Of a stretch of 23,501 nt of DNA, positions 7,826 to 15,453 are shown in pieces. Position 1 is the stretch's first letter, and the number at the start of each line of letters is the position of its first letter. The notes beneath the pieces were generated by a model. That model searched no databases. It saw only the letters and a program-made list of their open reading frames with translations, and had not been told where the DNA came from. The position numbers and the translations under genes are program-made. Source of the DNA: JBEIDK01 sp040383485 (GTDB taxonomy: Bacteria > Bacteroidota > Bacteroidia > UBA4408); NCBI GenBank assembly GCA_040383485.1, contig JBEIDK010000035.1, positions 1-23,501 on the forward strand, given 5' to 3'.

Positions 7826-8188
7826 GGGGCCGACTGGTTTTGACAGCGAGTCAGCACAATAATAAGCATGTAGCGCGTTGTTTGTATTGCGCTTAAAAAT
7901 AAACATTCACAAACTATAAATGGCGAGTATAACTACGCCCTTGCTGCTTAATACTAGGTATTAAAGCGCAACACTTTACTGTAAGCCTTGCCTAGTGGCG
8001 TGCAACTAAAGTGCCGTAAATACTAGGTTATTTGTTGGAGGTTGCGCCCAACATTGAAATTAAAGCAAATAAGCTTTTGGTTGGTTTTTATTTATGCCTG
8101 CCACTCGTCGAAAATCAAATAAATGATAAACATGTAGAAAGTTTTTGAGCAGCTTGTTTGGACGAGGGTTCGAATCCCTCCGGCTCCA
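7826..8188 (+). ncRNA. ssrA: tmRNA (ssrA), tag peptide GEYNYALAA
   Basis: The gene starts GGGGCCGACTGGTTTTGACAG, the near-universal tmRNA 5' end, cited here only as the opening motif. Its first seven bases (7826-7832) pair with CGGCTCC (8181-8187) to form the acceptor stem. The T arm is GAGGG-TTCGAAT-CCCTC (8164-8180). The discriminator is A8188 and a full CCA is not encoded. The message part reads GGC GAG TAT AAC TAC GCC CTT GCT GCT TAA at 7922-7951, giving the tag GEYNYALAA after the charged alanine, with a second in-frame TAG two codons after the stop (7955-7957). tmRNA with SmpB frees stalled ribosomes and marks the nascent protein for proteolysis. It is a one-piece, standard-type tmRNA with its own promoter and terminator. 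Confidence 0.97.
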
Positions 8189-8191
8189 CAT

Positions 8192-8236
8192 AAAAAGCCT
8201 TAAATATCTAATCTTATGATATTTAAGGCTTTTTTT
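8192..8236 (+). terminator. Rho-independent terminator of ssrA
   Basis: AAAAAGCCTTAAATATC (8192-8208) pairs perfectly with 8218-8234 across a 9-nt loop, and the 3' arm runs into a T tract ending at 8236. It begins 4 bases after the tmRNA 3' end. Because the 5' arm starts with an A run, it would also work on the minus strand. Confidence 0.9.
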
Positions 8237-8552
8237 AGTTCATAATTTTTCAAAATGTTTGGTTTGTTATATTTTTTGAATTTGTGAAACGTTATTAAAT
8301 TAAATTCTCAAATCTTTATTTTACAGAAAATTTTTGTTAAGATTATTAATCAATTTATTAGTATAAAAATCAATTTTGAATTCCTCAACAGACCAGTATA
8401 GGCGTTTTCAAAGTGAAGTATTACATTTCTATGTTCTTTATGTTTTACTGTGGTAAAAATTACATATTTAAAAAATGATTTAATTTAGAAATTTAATTAC
8501 AAATATTTAATTTGAAAGTTAATTAAAGAATACCACATTATGATTATTTTTT
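8237..8552. other. Intergenic stretch before the polysaccharide genes
   Basis: About 315 bases of very AT-rich sequence between the ssrA terminator and the promoter of the export gene. I see no reading frame, RNA gene or clear repeat in it. An upstream regulatory region is possible but nothing specific can be pointed to. Confidence 0.5.
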
Positions 8553-8560
8553 TAACTTTG
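8553..8560 (+). promoter_or_regulatory. -7 element upstream of the polysaccharide operon
   Basis: TAACTTTG is an exact TAnnTTTG match 17 bases before the ATG of the export lipoprotein. I see no TTG at the normal distance upstream, which would fit a promoter that needs an activator. That last point is inference. Confidence 0.45.
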
Positions 8561-8577
8561 TCAAACTCAGTTTTATT

Positions 8578-9339
8578 ATGCTTCGAAAAATATTTCCCAT
8601 TATTCTTTTACTTCCATTATTATTTATTAGGTGTAAGACAATATATTCAAATAGAATGTTAGAAACTCCGCCAGACTATAAGTTTGCTGAGCCGCCAAAA
8701 TTAGAATCAAAGGAAGAGTTTAAATTAGCTATAAATGATGTTTTCACTTTTCGTCTTTTCACAAATGATGGCTTCAAGTTAGTCGACATGAATATTAATA
8801 CCTCAAGTTCTAATCAAACTGGAACAGCCATGTCCTTTCAAATTGATAGAGATAGCACTTCTAAACTTCCTTTATTAGGAAAAATAAACTTATGCGGTTT
8901 AACAATTAAACAGGCTGAGGATACTTTAGAAGAAATCTTTAGCAATTACTATGTAAAGCCATTCGTATTGCTTACTGTTTCCAATAGAAGGATTATTATG
9001 TTTAATAGTGGAGAAGGAGGCGCAGTAATATTGCCATTAGTTGGAAATACAATTTCACTAATAGAAGCAATCGCTTCTGGAGGTGGAATTCCTAGAGGAA
9101 GTAAATCTTTTAGCATAAAAATAATTAGAGGTGAAACTCAAAAACCAATAATATTTCGTGTAGACCTATCGACCTTAGAAGGATATCAAAAAGGCAATAT
9201 TATCCTTCAATCAAACGATATAGTTTACATTGATGCAAGGCCGAGATATCTAAATAATATAATGTCAGAAATTACTCCTTACTTGGCTTTATTAAATAGT
9301 TTTGCCATTACCTATTCAATACTTTACAGATTTAGATAG
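8578..9339 (+). CDS. Wza/BexD-type polysaccharide export outer-membrane lipoprotein
   Basis: The protein has 253 residues. An N-terminal hydrophobic stretch ends at Cys19 (LFIRC), a loose lipobox, so lipidation is likely but the Arg at -1 is unusual. The Poly_export domain follows (about 48-130: LAINDVFTFRLFTNDG, LPLLGKINLCGLTIKQAEDTLEE, VKPFVLLTVSNRR). Next is an SLBB-like domain (about 135-220: GAVILPLVGNTISLIEAIASGGGI, LQSNDIVYIDARP). A C-terminal hydrophobic segment (LALLNSFAITYSI) could be the membrane-crossing helix, as in Wza. It forms the outer-membrane channel for capsule or exopolysaccharide and works with the Wzc-type protein encoded 3 bases downstream. Shorter than E. coli Wza (379 residues), as is common in Bacteroidota. 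Confidence 0.88.
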   Translation: MLRKIFPIILLLPLLFIRCKTIYSNRMLETPPDYKFAEPPKLESKEEFKLAINDVFTFRLFTNDGFKLVDMNINTSSSNQTGTAMSFQIDRDSTSKLPLLGKINLCGLTIKQAEDTLEEIFSNYYVKPFVLLTVSNRRIIMFNSGEGGAVILPLVGNTISLIEAIASGGGIPRGSKSFSIKIIRGETQKPIIFRVDLSTLEGYQKGNIILQSNDIVYIDARPRYLNNIMSEITPYLALLNSFAITYSILYRFR

Positions 9340-9342
9340 AAT

Positions 9343-11745
9343 ATGGAATCTAGTCCACTACCACTACTGAATGAGCAGTTCGATTTCAATCTGTTTTTGT
9401 TCATTGCAAAAAAGAATTTAATTTTTATTGCATTGTTTTTTCTGATTGTTATTCTCTCCGGTTACTTATATGTTAGGTACGAATCAGAAATTTTTGATTC
9501 TTCTTCCACAATTCAAATTGTAACAAATAATGAAGCTAATCAGATACTTAACATAAACGGAACAAATGCAGAATCTATGCTTTCTGGTGATGTAGAACTT
9601 ATTCGTTCTAAAGTTTTCTTAAATAGAGCATTGAGTAAATTACCTTTAGAAGTTTCTTATTTTTATCAAGGGACTTTTAAAATAAATGAACATTATAAGA
9701 CATCGCCTTATCAGATTGAATACAAGGTCAAAAATGAAGGTGTTTATAATATTCCAATATTCATTAACTTTATTAATCCTAATGAATATATACTAACATA
9801 TAAATTAGGTACAATAAATATTACTAAAAAATTTAAACCAAATAGTTGGGCTGATTTTGGTGATTTTTTTTTATTTGTACATTTAACTGACCCTGAGGCT
9901 GCTATAGAAGGCAGCTCTGGTGAAGCGGAAAATTCTAGTTACTTTTTTAAAATAAATGATAAAAATAATCTTGCAGATCAGTATCTGAGTAAGATTGATG
10001 TAATTATTTTAAGCATATCTGCAGGTACAATCCAAATTTCTTATCAAGATAATAGCCCTCAAAAAGCGGCTGACATAGTAAACATATTAGCTGAAGAATT
10101 TAAGGAATATGATGTTGAAAAAAAATCACAAAGTTCTAAAAAAGTTCTGGAATTTATAGATATTCAATTGTCTAAGTCCTATGAAACGGTTAAGGAATAC
10201 GAAGGTCAAATACAAAATTTGAAACGTGAATTAAAATCTTCCACAATTCCTGATTACACTTCAATTTTTATTGAAAAAACTAATGAATGCGAGAGGAAAC
10301 TAGCAGACCTAAAACTTCAAAAAGCAATTTTAAAAGAGGTTAATGATGGAATAAAAAAGGATAAATTGGATTTTGACAACTTAAATTGGATTTTAGTCGG
10401 CTCTAGATTTTCTGATAATTTGTCTGGTACCTTATCAAATCTAAATTCAATAATTACAAATTATGAGAATTACAAAATAGATAATGCTCCTACTAATTTC
10501 AACTTACTTAAGTTAGAAAAAAATCTAGAAGAAAAGAAAGGTATTTTTTCCAAACAAATAAACTATTACCTATCAAAACTAAATTCAGAAGAATCAGTAA
10601 TTGAACAAACAATTTTAGAAATTGAAAACAAGTTTAATGAACTACCTGAAATTGAATTTGAATATAACAAGATTAATAGATTTTATTCTGTAAATACGAA
10701 TTTTTATAATTTATTGCTTACAAAAAAGGCTGAATACTCTATAAATATTGCAGGTTACGTATCTAATAATGAAATTTTAGAGCATGCAAATCCTTCTAAA
10801 AGTCCGATTTATCCTAATAAAAATATAGTAATGATAATTAGTCTACTTATTGGACTAGCTGCATCATTTATTCTTGTTTTTATTCAATATATTTTATTCA
10901 ATAATATTACTTCTACTAATGAAATTAAAAAATATACTGATCTTGCTATTTTAGGCCTTGTTCCAACTTACAAAAAAAACATTCCTATTTCACAGTTATT
11001 GGTAGACCAAAATCCAAAATCTTCAATTGCAGAAGCTTTCCGTTCAATTAGAACTAATATGCAGTTTATTTCCAGCGATGATACTCCTAAAGTCATCGCT
11101 ATAACTTCTTCAGTTTCTGGTGAAGGAAAAACCTTTATAGCTATTAATTTAGGCGGTATTATTGCATTTGCCGGAAAAAAAGTTTGTATTTTGGATTTGG
11201 ATATGCGTAAGCCTAAAATACATATCGGATTTAATGCCCCAAATAATTCTGGTATGAGTACTATATTAATTGGAAAGTCAAAAATTGAAGATTGTATACA
11301 AAAAAGTTCATTAGCTGGACTAGACTTTATTCCTGCTGGGCCAATACCTCCAAATCCAGCTGAGTTAATTATAGGACATCGAATGGATGAAACAATTGAA
11401 ATTTTAAAAAGGTCTTACGATATAATCTTAATAGATAATCCACCTGTTGGAATTGTTTCAGATGGTATAAGTAATATTTGCAAAGCTGATTACCCAATAT
11501 TTATTTTCCGTTCAAATTATTCTAAACGATTCTTTTTTGAAAAAATAAATAACTTAGTTGGAGAATATAATATAAAAAATCTATCTGTTATTTTAAATGG
11601 TGTTGACCAATTGAATCCTGGTTACGGTTATGGTTACGGTTACGGTTACGGTTATGGTTACGGTTATGGTTATGGTTATTATGAAGATGTTCCATTCAAG
11701 GATACATTGCCATGGTATAAAAGAATATTTACAAGAAATGTATAA
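9343..11745 (+). CDS. Wzc-type polysaccharide co-polymerase with cytoplasmic tyrosine kinase (BY-kinase)
   Basis: This 800-residue inner-membrane protein has a first membrane helix at about 24-45, a large periplasmic Wzz/PCP region with predicted coiled coil (about 260-450), and a second membrane helix at about 495-520. The cytoplasmic BY-kinase domain has Walker A SGEGKT (about 592-597), Walker A' ILDLDMRKP (about 616-624) and Walker B IILIDNPP (about 694-701). EAFRSIRTN at about 565 is the oligomerisation motif that fits beside a neighbour's active site. The tail is a run of ten Gly-Tyr pairs plus one Tyr, replacing the usual spaced tyrosine cluster. These proteins set chain length and couple synthesis to export through cycles of autophosphorylation. 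Adjacent to its Wza-type partner. Its stop overlaps the next start by one base. Confidence 0.92.
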   Translation: MESSPLPLLNEQFDFNLFLFIAKKNLIFIALFFLIVILSGYLYVRYESEIFDSSSTIQIVTNNEANQILNINGTNAESMLSGDVELIRSKVFLNRALSKLPLEVSYFYQGTFKINEHYKTSPYQIEYKVKNEGVYNIPIFINFINPNEYILTYKLGTINITKKFKPNSWADFGDFFLFVHLTDPEAAIEGSSGEAENSSYFFKINDKNNLADQYLSKIDVIILSISAGTIQISYQDNSPQKAADIVNILAEEFKEYDVEKKSQSSKKVLEFIDIQLSKSYETVKEYEGQIQNLKRELKSSTIPDYTSIFIEKTNECERKLADLKLQKAILKEVNDGIKKDKLDFDNLNWILVGSRFSDNLSGTLSNLNSIITNYENYKIDNAPTNFNLLKLEKNLEEKKGIFSKQINYYLSKLNSEESVIEQTILEIENKFNELPEIEFEYNKINRFYSVNTNFYNLLLTKKAEYSINIAGYVSNNEILEHANPSKSPIYPNKNIVMIISLLIGLAASFILVFIQYILFNNITSTNEIKKYTDLAILGLVPTYKKNIPISQLLVDQNPKSSIAEAFRSIRTNMQFISSDDTPKVIAITSSVSGEGKTFIAINLGGIIAFAGKKVCILDLDMRKPKIHIGFNAPNNSGMSTILIGKSKIEDCIQKSSLAGLDFIPAGPIPPNPAELIIGHRMDETIEILKRSYDIILIDNPPVGIVSDGISNICKADYPIFIFRSNYSKRFFFEKINNLVGEYNIKNLSVILNGVDQLNPGYGYGYGYGYGYGYGYGYGYYEDVPFKDTLPWYKRIFTRNV
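11620..11682 (+). repeat. Ten hexanucleotide repeats GGTTAY encoding the kinase Gly-Tyr tail
   Basis: Ten tandem GGTTAC/GGTTAT units (11620-11679) plus TAT encode (Gly-Tyr)10-Tyr at the C terminus of the BY-kinase. Third-base changes between C and T in the Tyr codon are scattered along the array, which points to age and selection on the protein rather than very recent slippage. Loss or gain of whole units keeps the frame. Confidence 0.95.
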
Positions 11746-12305
11746 TGGAAATTAAGGAAACTAAGCTAAGAGATGTTATGCTAATAAAGCCTAAAGTAAT
11801 TGGCGACAATAGAGGTTATTTTTTCGAATTCTATAATGATGAAATTTCAAGTTTATTAAATCCAAATGAACACTTCGTGCAAGATAATCAGTCAATGTCT
11901 CATACCAACGTCTTAAGAGGTTTACATTTACAATTAGCACCATATACACAAGGAAAATTTATCCGAGTAGTTTCTGGAGCAGTTATGGATGTAGTTGTTG
12001 ATGCTAGAAAAAACTCTCCAACTTTTGGACAGCATCTAACCATTGAATTAAACGCTGACAATAATAATATGTTATATATACCATCAGGTTTTCTGCACGG
12101 TTTTGTTACCCTAGAGGACAATACCATTTTTACATATAAATGCAGCAATTACTATAATAAAGAATCTGAAATAACTGTTAATTGGAATGATAAAGATTTA
12201 AACATTAATTGGAATTGTTCAAATCCTATTATTTCTGAAAAAGATAAAAAAGGAATTTCTTTCAATGATTATTGTAATAAATACTTGTTCGACAAAATTA
12301 ATTAA
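11745..12305 (+). CDS. rfbC: dTDP-4-dehydrorhamnose 3,5-epimerase (RmlC family)
   Basis: A 186-residue cupin of normal RmlC length. Motifs seen are DNRGYFFEFY (21-30), SHTNVLRGLHLQ (52-63, with the catalytic His61), GKFIRVVSGAVMDVVVDAR (70-88), YIPSGFLHGF (111-120) and TYKCSNYYNKESE (130-142, holding the active-site tyrosine). The enzyme epimerises C3 and C5 of dTDP-4-keto-6-deoxyglucose on the way to dTDP-L-rhamnose or related sugars. None of rmlA, rmlB or rmlD lies in the window, so these must be elsewhere, or this homologue serves another 6-deoxysugar. Its ATG overlaps the last base of the kinase stop (TAATG), so translation is probably coupled. Confidence 0.88.
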   Translation: MEIKETKLRDVMLIKPKVIGDNRGYFFEFYNDEISSLLNPNEHFVQDNQSMSHTNVLRGLHLQLAPYTQGKFIRVVSGAVMDVVVDARKNSPTFGQHLTIELNADNNNMLYIPSGFLHGFVTLEDNTIFTYKCSNYYNKESEITVNWNDKDLNINWNCSNPIISEKDKKGISFNDYCNKYLFDKIN

Positions 12306-12322
12306 ACATTAAAATTTTATTT

Positions 12323-13021
12323 ATGAAGGATAGAATTTTACTTGTGGAGGATGAAGAAAATTTAATGGATGCATTAATCCTAAATTTAGAAATTGAGGGT
12401 TATGATGTAATCCCAGCTACTGATGGAATAAAAGCTTTAAAGTACTTCAAAAGTGCAAAATATGATTTGGTTATTTTAGATGTAATGCTTCCTGAGATTG
12501 ATGGATTTAACGTATGTAAAAGCATTAGAATGGATAATAAGCAAATACCTATTCTTTTTCTTACTGCTAAAAATACAAGCCAAGATAAAATTGAAGGATT
12601 AAAAATTGGAGCAGACGATTTTATGACAAAGCCATTTAATCTTGAAGAGTTTATTTTAAGGGTTCAATTATTGATTAAAAGAACAAAAAAAATAACAAAT
12701 GATTTGAACGAGAACCTAATTTATAGTTTTTCTAATTTTAAAATTAACTATTCTACTTTTGAAATAATTGGACTGAAAAATACCGTATTTAATATTTCTA
12801 AAAAGGAAGTTTTACTTCTGAAACTATTAACAGAGCACCCAAATGAAGTTATTAGTAGAGATGAAATTTTAGAAAACGTTTGGGGTTATGAATTATATCC
12901 TACATCCAGAACAATAGATAATTTTATTTTAAACTTTAGAAAGTATTTTGAAGAAAACCCTAGAAAACCCAGACACTTTCACTCAATTAGAGGTGTTGGC
13001 TACAGATTTACACCTAATTAA
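12323..13021 (+). CDS. OmpR/PhoB-type response regulator without an adjacent kinase
   Basis: The protein has 232 residues. The receiver domain (about 1-120) has the acidic pocket EDEE (9-12), phospho-acceptor Asp53 in LVILDVMLPEIDG, Thr81 and Lys103 in TKPF. The winged-helix DNA-binding domain (about 135-230) ends HSIRGVGYRFTPN, with the recognition-helix region ELYPTSRTIDNFILNFRKYF. All key residues are present, so it should be phosphorylated and bind DNA. It starts 17 bases after rfbC on the same strand, probably within the polysaccharide operon, and may regulate it. No histidine kinase occurs anywhere in the window, so its partner is encoded elsewhere. Confidence 0.92.
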   Translation: MKDRILLVEDEENLMDALILNLEIEGYDVIPATDGIKALKYFKSAKYDLVILDVMLPEIDGFNVCKSIRMDNKQIPILFLTAKNTSQDKIEGLKIGADDFMTKPFNLEEFILRVQLLIKRTKKITNDLNENLIYSFSNFKINYSTFEIIGLKNTVFNISKKEVLLLKLLTEHPNEVISRDEILENVWGYELYPTSRTIDNFILNFRKYFEENPRKPRHFHSIRGVGYRFTPN

Positions 13022-13100
13022 TTTATTACTAGGTAAAAATTTAATGCTTTATTCATTTATATATCTTTAGCAACTATTATTTTTTTTATAATTATATACC

Positions 13101-14090
13101 ATGTACAATCATAAACATCATAAATTAGACATCAATAACCTAAGTTTTTTAGTAACGGGTGGAGCAGGGTTTATTGGCAGCAATATTGTGGAATATTTGC
13201 TAAAGTATGGAGCAAAAAAAGTCGTTGTTCTCGATAATCTTTCGACAGGATTTAGAGAGAATATCGAACCTTTTCTTTCGAATAAGAATTTTGAATTTTT
13301 TGAAGGCGATATTCGAAATATTGACGACTGTAGACATGCGGTTAATGGAATAGACTATGTTACGCATCAAGCAGCGCTAGGGTCAGTTCCAAGAAGTATA
13401 GAAAACCCAATTGCAACAAATGATGTTAATGTTACTGGATTTCTGAACATGTTAGTAGCTGCAAGAGATGCAAAAGTAAAGAAATTTGTTTTTGCCAGTT
13501 CGTCATCCGTATATGGCGATAGTAAAGAGTTACCGAAAGTTGAGAATAATATTGGCAATCCACTCTCTCCTTATGCAGTTACCAAATATTTAAATGAATT
13601 GTATGCTAATGTTTTTGCTAAAACTTATGAGATGCCTATAATTGGACTTAGGTATTTTAATATTTTTGGACCAAAACAGAATCCCAAAGGAGCCTATGCA
13701 GCCGCAATTCCATTATTTATGGATGCTTTAATTCATGGTAATTCCCCATTCATTAATGGAGATGGTGAGCAAAGCAGAGACTTTACATTTATAGAAAATG
13801 CAGTACAAGCTAATATAAAAGCAATGTTGACCAATAATTTAGATGCTATTGGGCAAATTTATAATATTGCTTGTGGCGGTAGAATTACGATTAATGATTT
13901 GTTTAATATTCTCAAAAAGCATACAAACTCTAATATTATGCCCACATATAGAGAAGAAAGAAGTGGGGATATTCGTGATTCATTAGCAAATATTTCTAAA
14001 GCTCAACAGAAGTTAGAATACAATCCTGAATATGGAATAGATGAAGGTTTGAAGGTTACATTAGATTGGTTTGAACAAAAGTTTAAATAA
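13101..14090 (+). CDS. wbpP: UDP-N-acetylglucosamine 4-epimerase, WbpP/TviC type (SDR family)
   Basis: A 329-residue extended short-chain dehydrogenase. It has the NAD-binding motif TGGAGFIGSN (19-28), catalytic SSSSVYG (133-139) and YAVTK (158-162). Segments typical of WbpP and TviC are HQAALGSVPRSIENP (89-103), ENNIGNPLSPYAV, GPKQNPKGAYAAAIP, NGDGEQSRDFTFIENA and REERSGDIRDS. These enzymes interconvert UDP-GlcNAc and UDP-GalNAc, or the corresponding uronic acids. A supply of UDP-GalNAc for the capsule or lipopolysaccharide is the natural role here. It follows the response regulator after 79 bases and may be in the same transcript. A plain GalE or a 4,6-dehydratase fits less well. The first 12 residues before the Rossmann fold are family-typical. 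Confidence 0.82.
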   Translation: MYNHKHHKLDINNLSFLVTGGAGFIGSNIVEYLLKYGAKKVVVLDNLSTGFRENIEPFLSNKNFEFFEGDIRNIDDCRHAVNGIDYVTHQAALGSVPRSIENPIATNDVNVTGFLNMLVAARDAKVKKFVFASSSSVYGDSKELPKVENNIGNPLSPYAVTKYLNELYANVFAKTYEMPIIGLRYFNIFGPKQNPKGAYAAAIPLFMDALIHGNSPFINGDGEQSRDFTFIENAVQANIKAMLTNNLDAIGQIYNIACGGRITINDLFNILKKHTNSNIMPTYREERSGDIRDSLANISKAQQKLEYNPEYGIDEGLKVTLDWFEQKFK

Positions 14091-14150
14091 TTACATTTTC
14101 TTTTAAACATAAATAAAACAATTTTGTATAGTAAACAAATTACTAGTCTA

Positions 14151-15275
14151 ATGAACACAGAATCACTTTTAAGCAAAGCATTAAAAAAGGAATTTCTCAC
14201 AATTGAAGAAGGTGTATTTTTATTTGAGAATGCAACTACTTCTGAATTAGCCTATGTTGGTAATGAGCTAAGAAAAGCAGCAAAAAAGAATAATAAAGTA
14301 ACATGGATTATCGACCGTAATCTAAATACAACCAATACTTGTACTGCAAATTGCAAATTTTGTAACTTTTATAGAATTCCTGGACACAAGGAGGGTTATA
14401 TTACTGATATTGATACCTATAAAATAAAAATTGAAGAAACATTTAAGTATGGTGGTGAACAGCTATTATTGCAAGGAGGACATCACCCAGATTTAGGATT
14501 AGAATACTATTCAAATTTATTTAAAGAATTAAAAAAACTATATCCAACATTAAAACTACACTCATTAGGTCCACCCGAAATTGCACACATTGCTAAGTTA
14601 GGCAATTACACCCATAGTCATGTACTCGAAACATTAGTTGAATCTGGCTTAGATAGCTTACCGGGGCCGGGTGCCGAAATCTTAAATGACCGTGTAAGAA
14701 GGTTAATAAGTAAAGGAAAATGTGGAGGGCAAGAATGGCTTGATGTGATGCGTGCAGCACATAAGCTAAACATCACAACATCTGCTACGATGATGTTTGG
14801 ACATATTGAAACAATTTATGAACGTTTTGAACACCTTGTTTGGATAAGACAAGTACAAAGTGAAAAGCCCGCTAATTCAAAAGGATTTATTGCATTTATT
14901 CCTTGGCCATTTCAAGATGATGGCACATTATTGCGCAGACATAAAGGAATTAGGAACAATGTAACCTCTGATGAATATGTTAGAATGATTGCTATGTCAA
15001 GAATTATGTTGCCTAATATTGAAAATATACAAGCATCTTGGCTTACTGTAGGTAAAGAGACTGCTCAAATTTGTTTACATTCTGGAGCTAATGATTTTGG
15101 TAGTATTATGATTGAAGAAAATGTAGTTTCAGCAGCCGGAGCGCCACATAGATTTACATATCTCACAATTCAAGAAGCAATTAAACAAGCTGGCTTTGAA
15201 TCTCAATTGCGTAATCAACAATATGAGGATAGAAACATTCCTGCATTAATAGAAGAACAAATAATTAATTATTAA
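14151..15275 (+). CDS. mqnC: Cyclic dehypoxanthine futalosine synthase MqnC (radical SAM)
   Basis: The protein has 374 residues from the ATG at 14151. An earlier in-frame TTG at 14124 is not preferred. The radical SAM motif is CTANCKFC (Cys64, Cys68, Cys71), followed by NFYRIPGHKEGY. Other family signatures are LLLQGGHHPDLGLEYY, LHSLGPPEIAHIA, ESGLDSLPGPGAEIL, TSATMMFGHIE, FIPWPFQ and ASWLTVGKE. MqnC turns dehypoxanthine futalosine into its cyclic form in the futalosine pathway of menaquinone synthesis. MqnE, the other radical SAM enzyme of the route, has a different cysteine context, so MqnC is favoured. It shows that the organism makes menaquinone by this route, which fits the nearby ubiX. 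It stands alone, just upstream of tRNA-His. Confidence 0.92.
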   Translation: MNTESLLSKALKKEFLTIEEGVFLFENATTSELAYVGNELRKAAKKNNKVTWIIDRNLNTTNTCTANCKFCNFYRIPGHKEGYITDIDTYKIKIEETFKYGGEQLLLQGGHHPDLGLEYYSNLFKELKKLYPTLKLHSLGPPEIAHIAKLGNYTHSHVLETLVESGLDSLPGPGAEILNDRVRRLISKGKCGGQEWLDVMRAAHKLNITTSATMMFGHIETIYERFEHLVWIRQVQSEKPANSKGFIAFIPWPFQDDGTLLRRHKGIRNNVTSDEYVRMIAMSRIMLPNIENIQASWLTVGKETAQICLHSGANDFGSIMIEENVVSAAGAPHRFTYLTIQEAIKQAGFESQLRNQQYEDRNIPALIEEQIINY

Positions 15276-15293
15276 ATACTTTTGTAAAACACT

Positions 15294-15322
15294 TTGAAGG
15301 TTAAAATAATTTTTTAGTTTTG
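15294..15322 (+). promoter_or_regulatory. Promoter for tRNA-His
   Basis: TTG (15294-15296), 18 bases, then TAGTTTTG (15315-15322), an exact TAnnTTTG match 12 bases before the mature tRNA. A second exact match, TACTTTTG, lies over the mqnC stop at 15277-15284 and could be an upstream alternative. Confidence 0.6.
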
Positions 15323-15334
15323 CGGCCTCAAAAT

Positions 15335-15409
15335 GGTGGATATAGCTCAGTTGGTTAGAGCATCGGTTTGTGGTACCGAGGGTCGCCGGTTCGAACCCGG
15401 TTATCCACC
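15335..15409 (+). tRNA. tRNA-His (anticodon GTG)
   Basis: The cloverleaf is complete. The acceptor stem is seven pairs plus the extra G-1:C73 pair diagnostic of histidine tRNA (G15335 with C15409). The D arm is AGCTCAGTTGGTTAGAGC, the anticodon stem TCGGT/ACCGA with loop TTGTGGT (anticodon 15370-15372), and the T arm has TTCGAAC. CCA is not encoded. It carries its own promoter and a hairpin terminator 2 bases downstream. Confidence 0.98.
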
Positions 15410-15411
15410 CT

Positions 15412-15453
15412 AAAAATGAAAAAGTCTCAATTACTTGAGACTTTTTCATTTTT
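15412..15453. terminator. Bidirectional terminator between tRNA-His and the convergent acetyltransferase gene
   Basis: AAAAATGAAAAAGTCTCAA (15412-15430) and its exact reverse complement (15435-15453) flank the 4-nt loop TTAC. It starts 2 bases after the tRNA. The final T run serves the plus strand, and the opening A run serves the minus strand. The last 27 bases of the minus-strand acetyltransferase gene, including its stop at 15427-15429, lie inside it. Confidence 0.88.

Noticed and set aside
8160..8190. Integration of a mobile island at the 3' end of ssrA
   Set aside because: ssrA is a common integration site, but I found no second copy of its 3' end in the window and no integrase gene. 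The genes after it are sugar-polymer genes, not phage or island functions.
11620..11682. Tandem repeat as a CRISPR or regulatory repeat
   Set aside because: The units are 6 bases without spacers, in frame, inside the coding region of the kinase.
14124..14150. TTG start for MqnC nine codons upstream of the ATG
   Set aside because: The ATG at 14151 gives a normal-length protein (374 residues). The upstream residues are not family-like.
15246..15449. Minus-strand reading frame over the tRNA-His gene
   Set aside because: It is the complement of the tRNA and its terminator. The peptide GFEPATLGTTNRCSNQLSYI is the typical false product of a reverse-translated tRNA.
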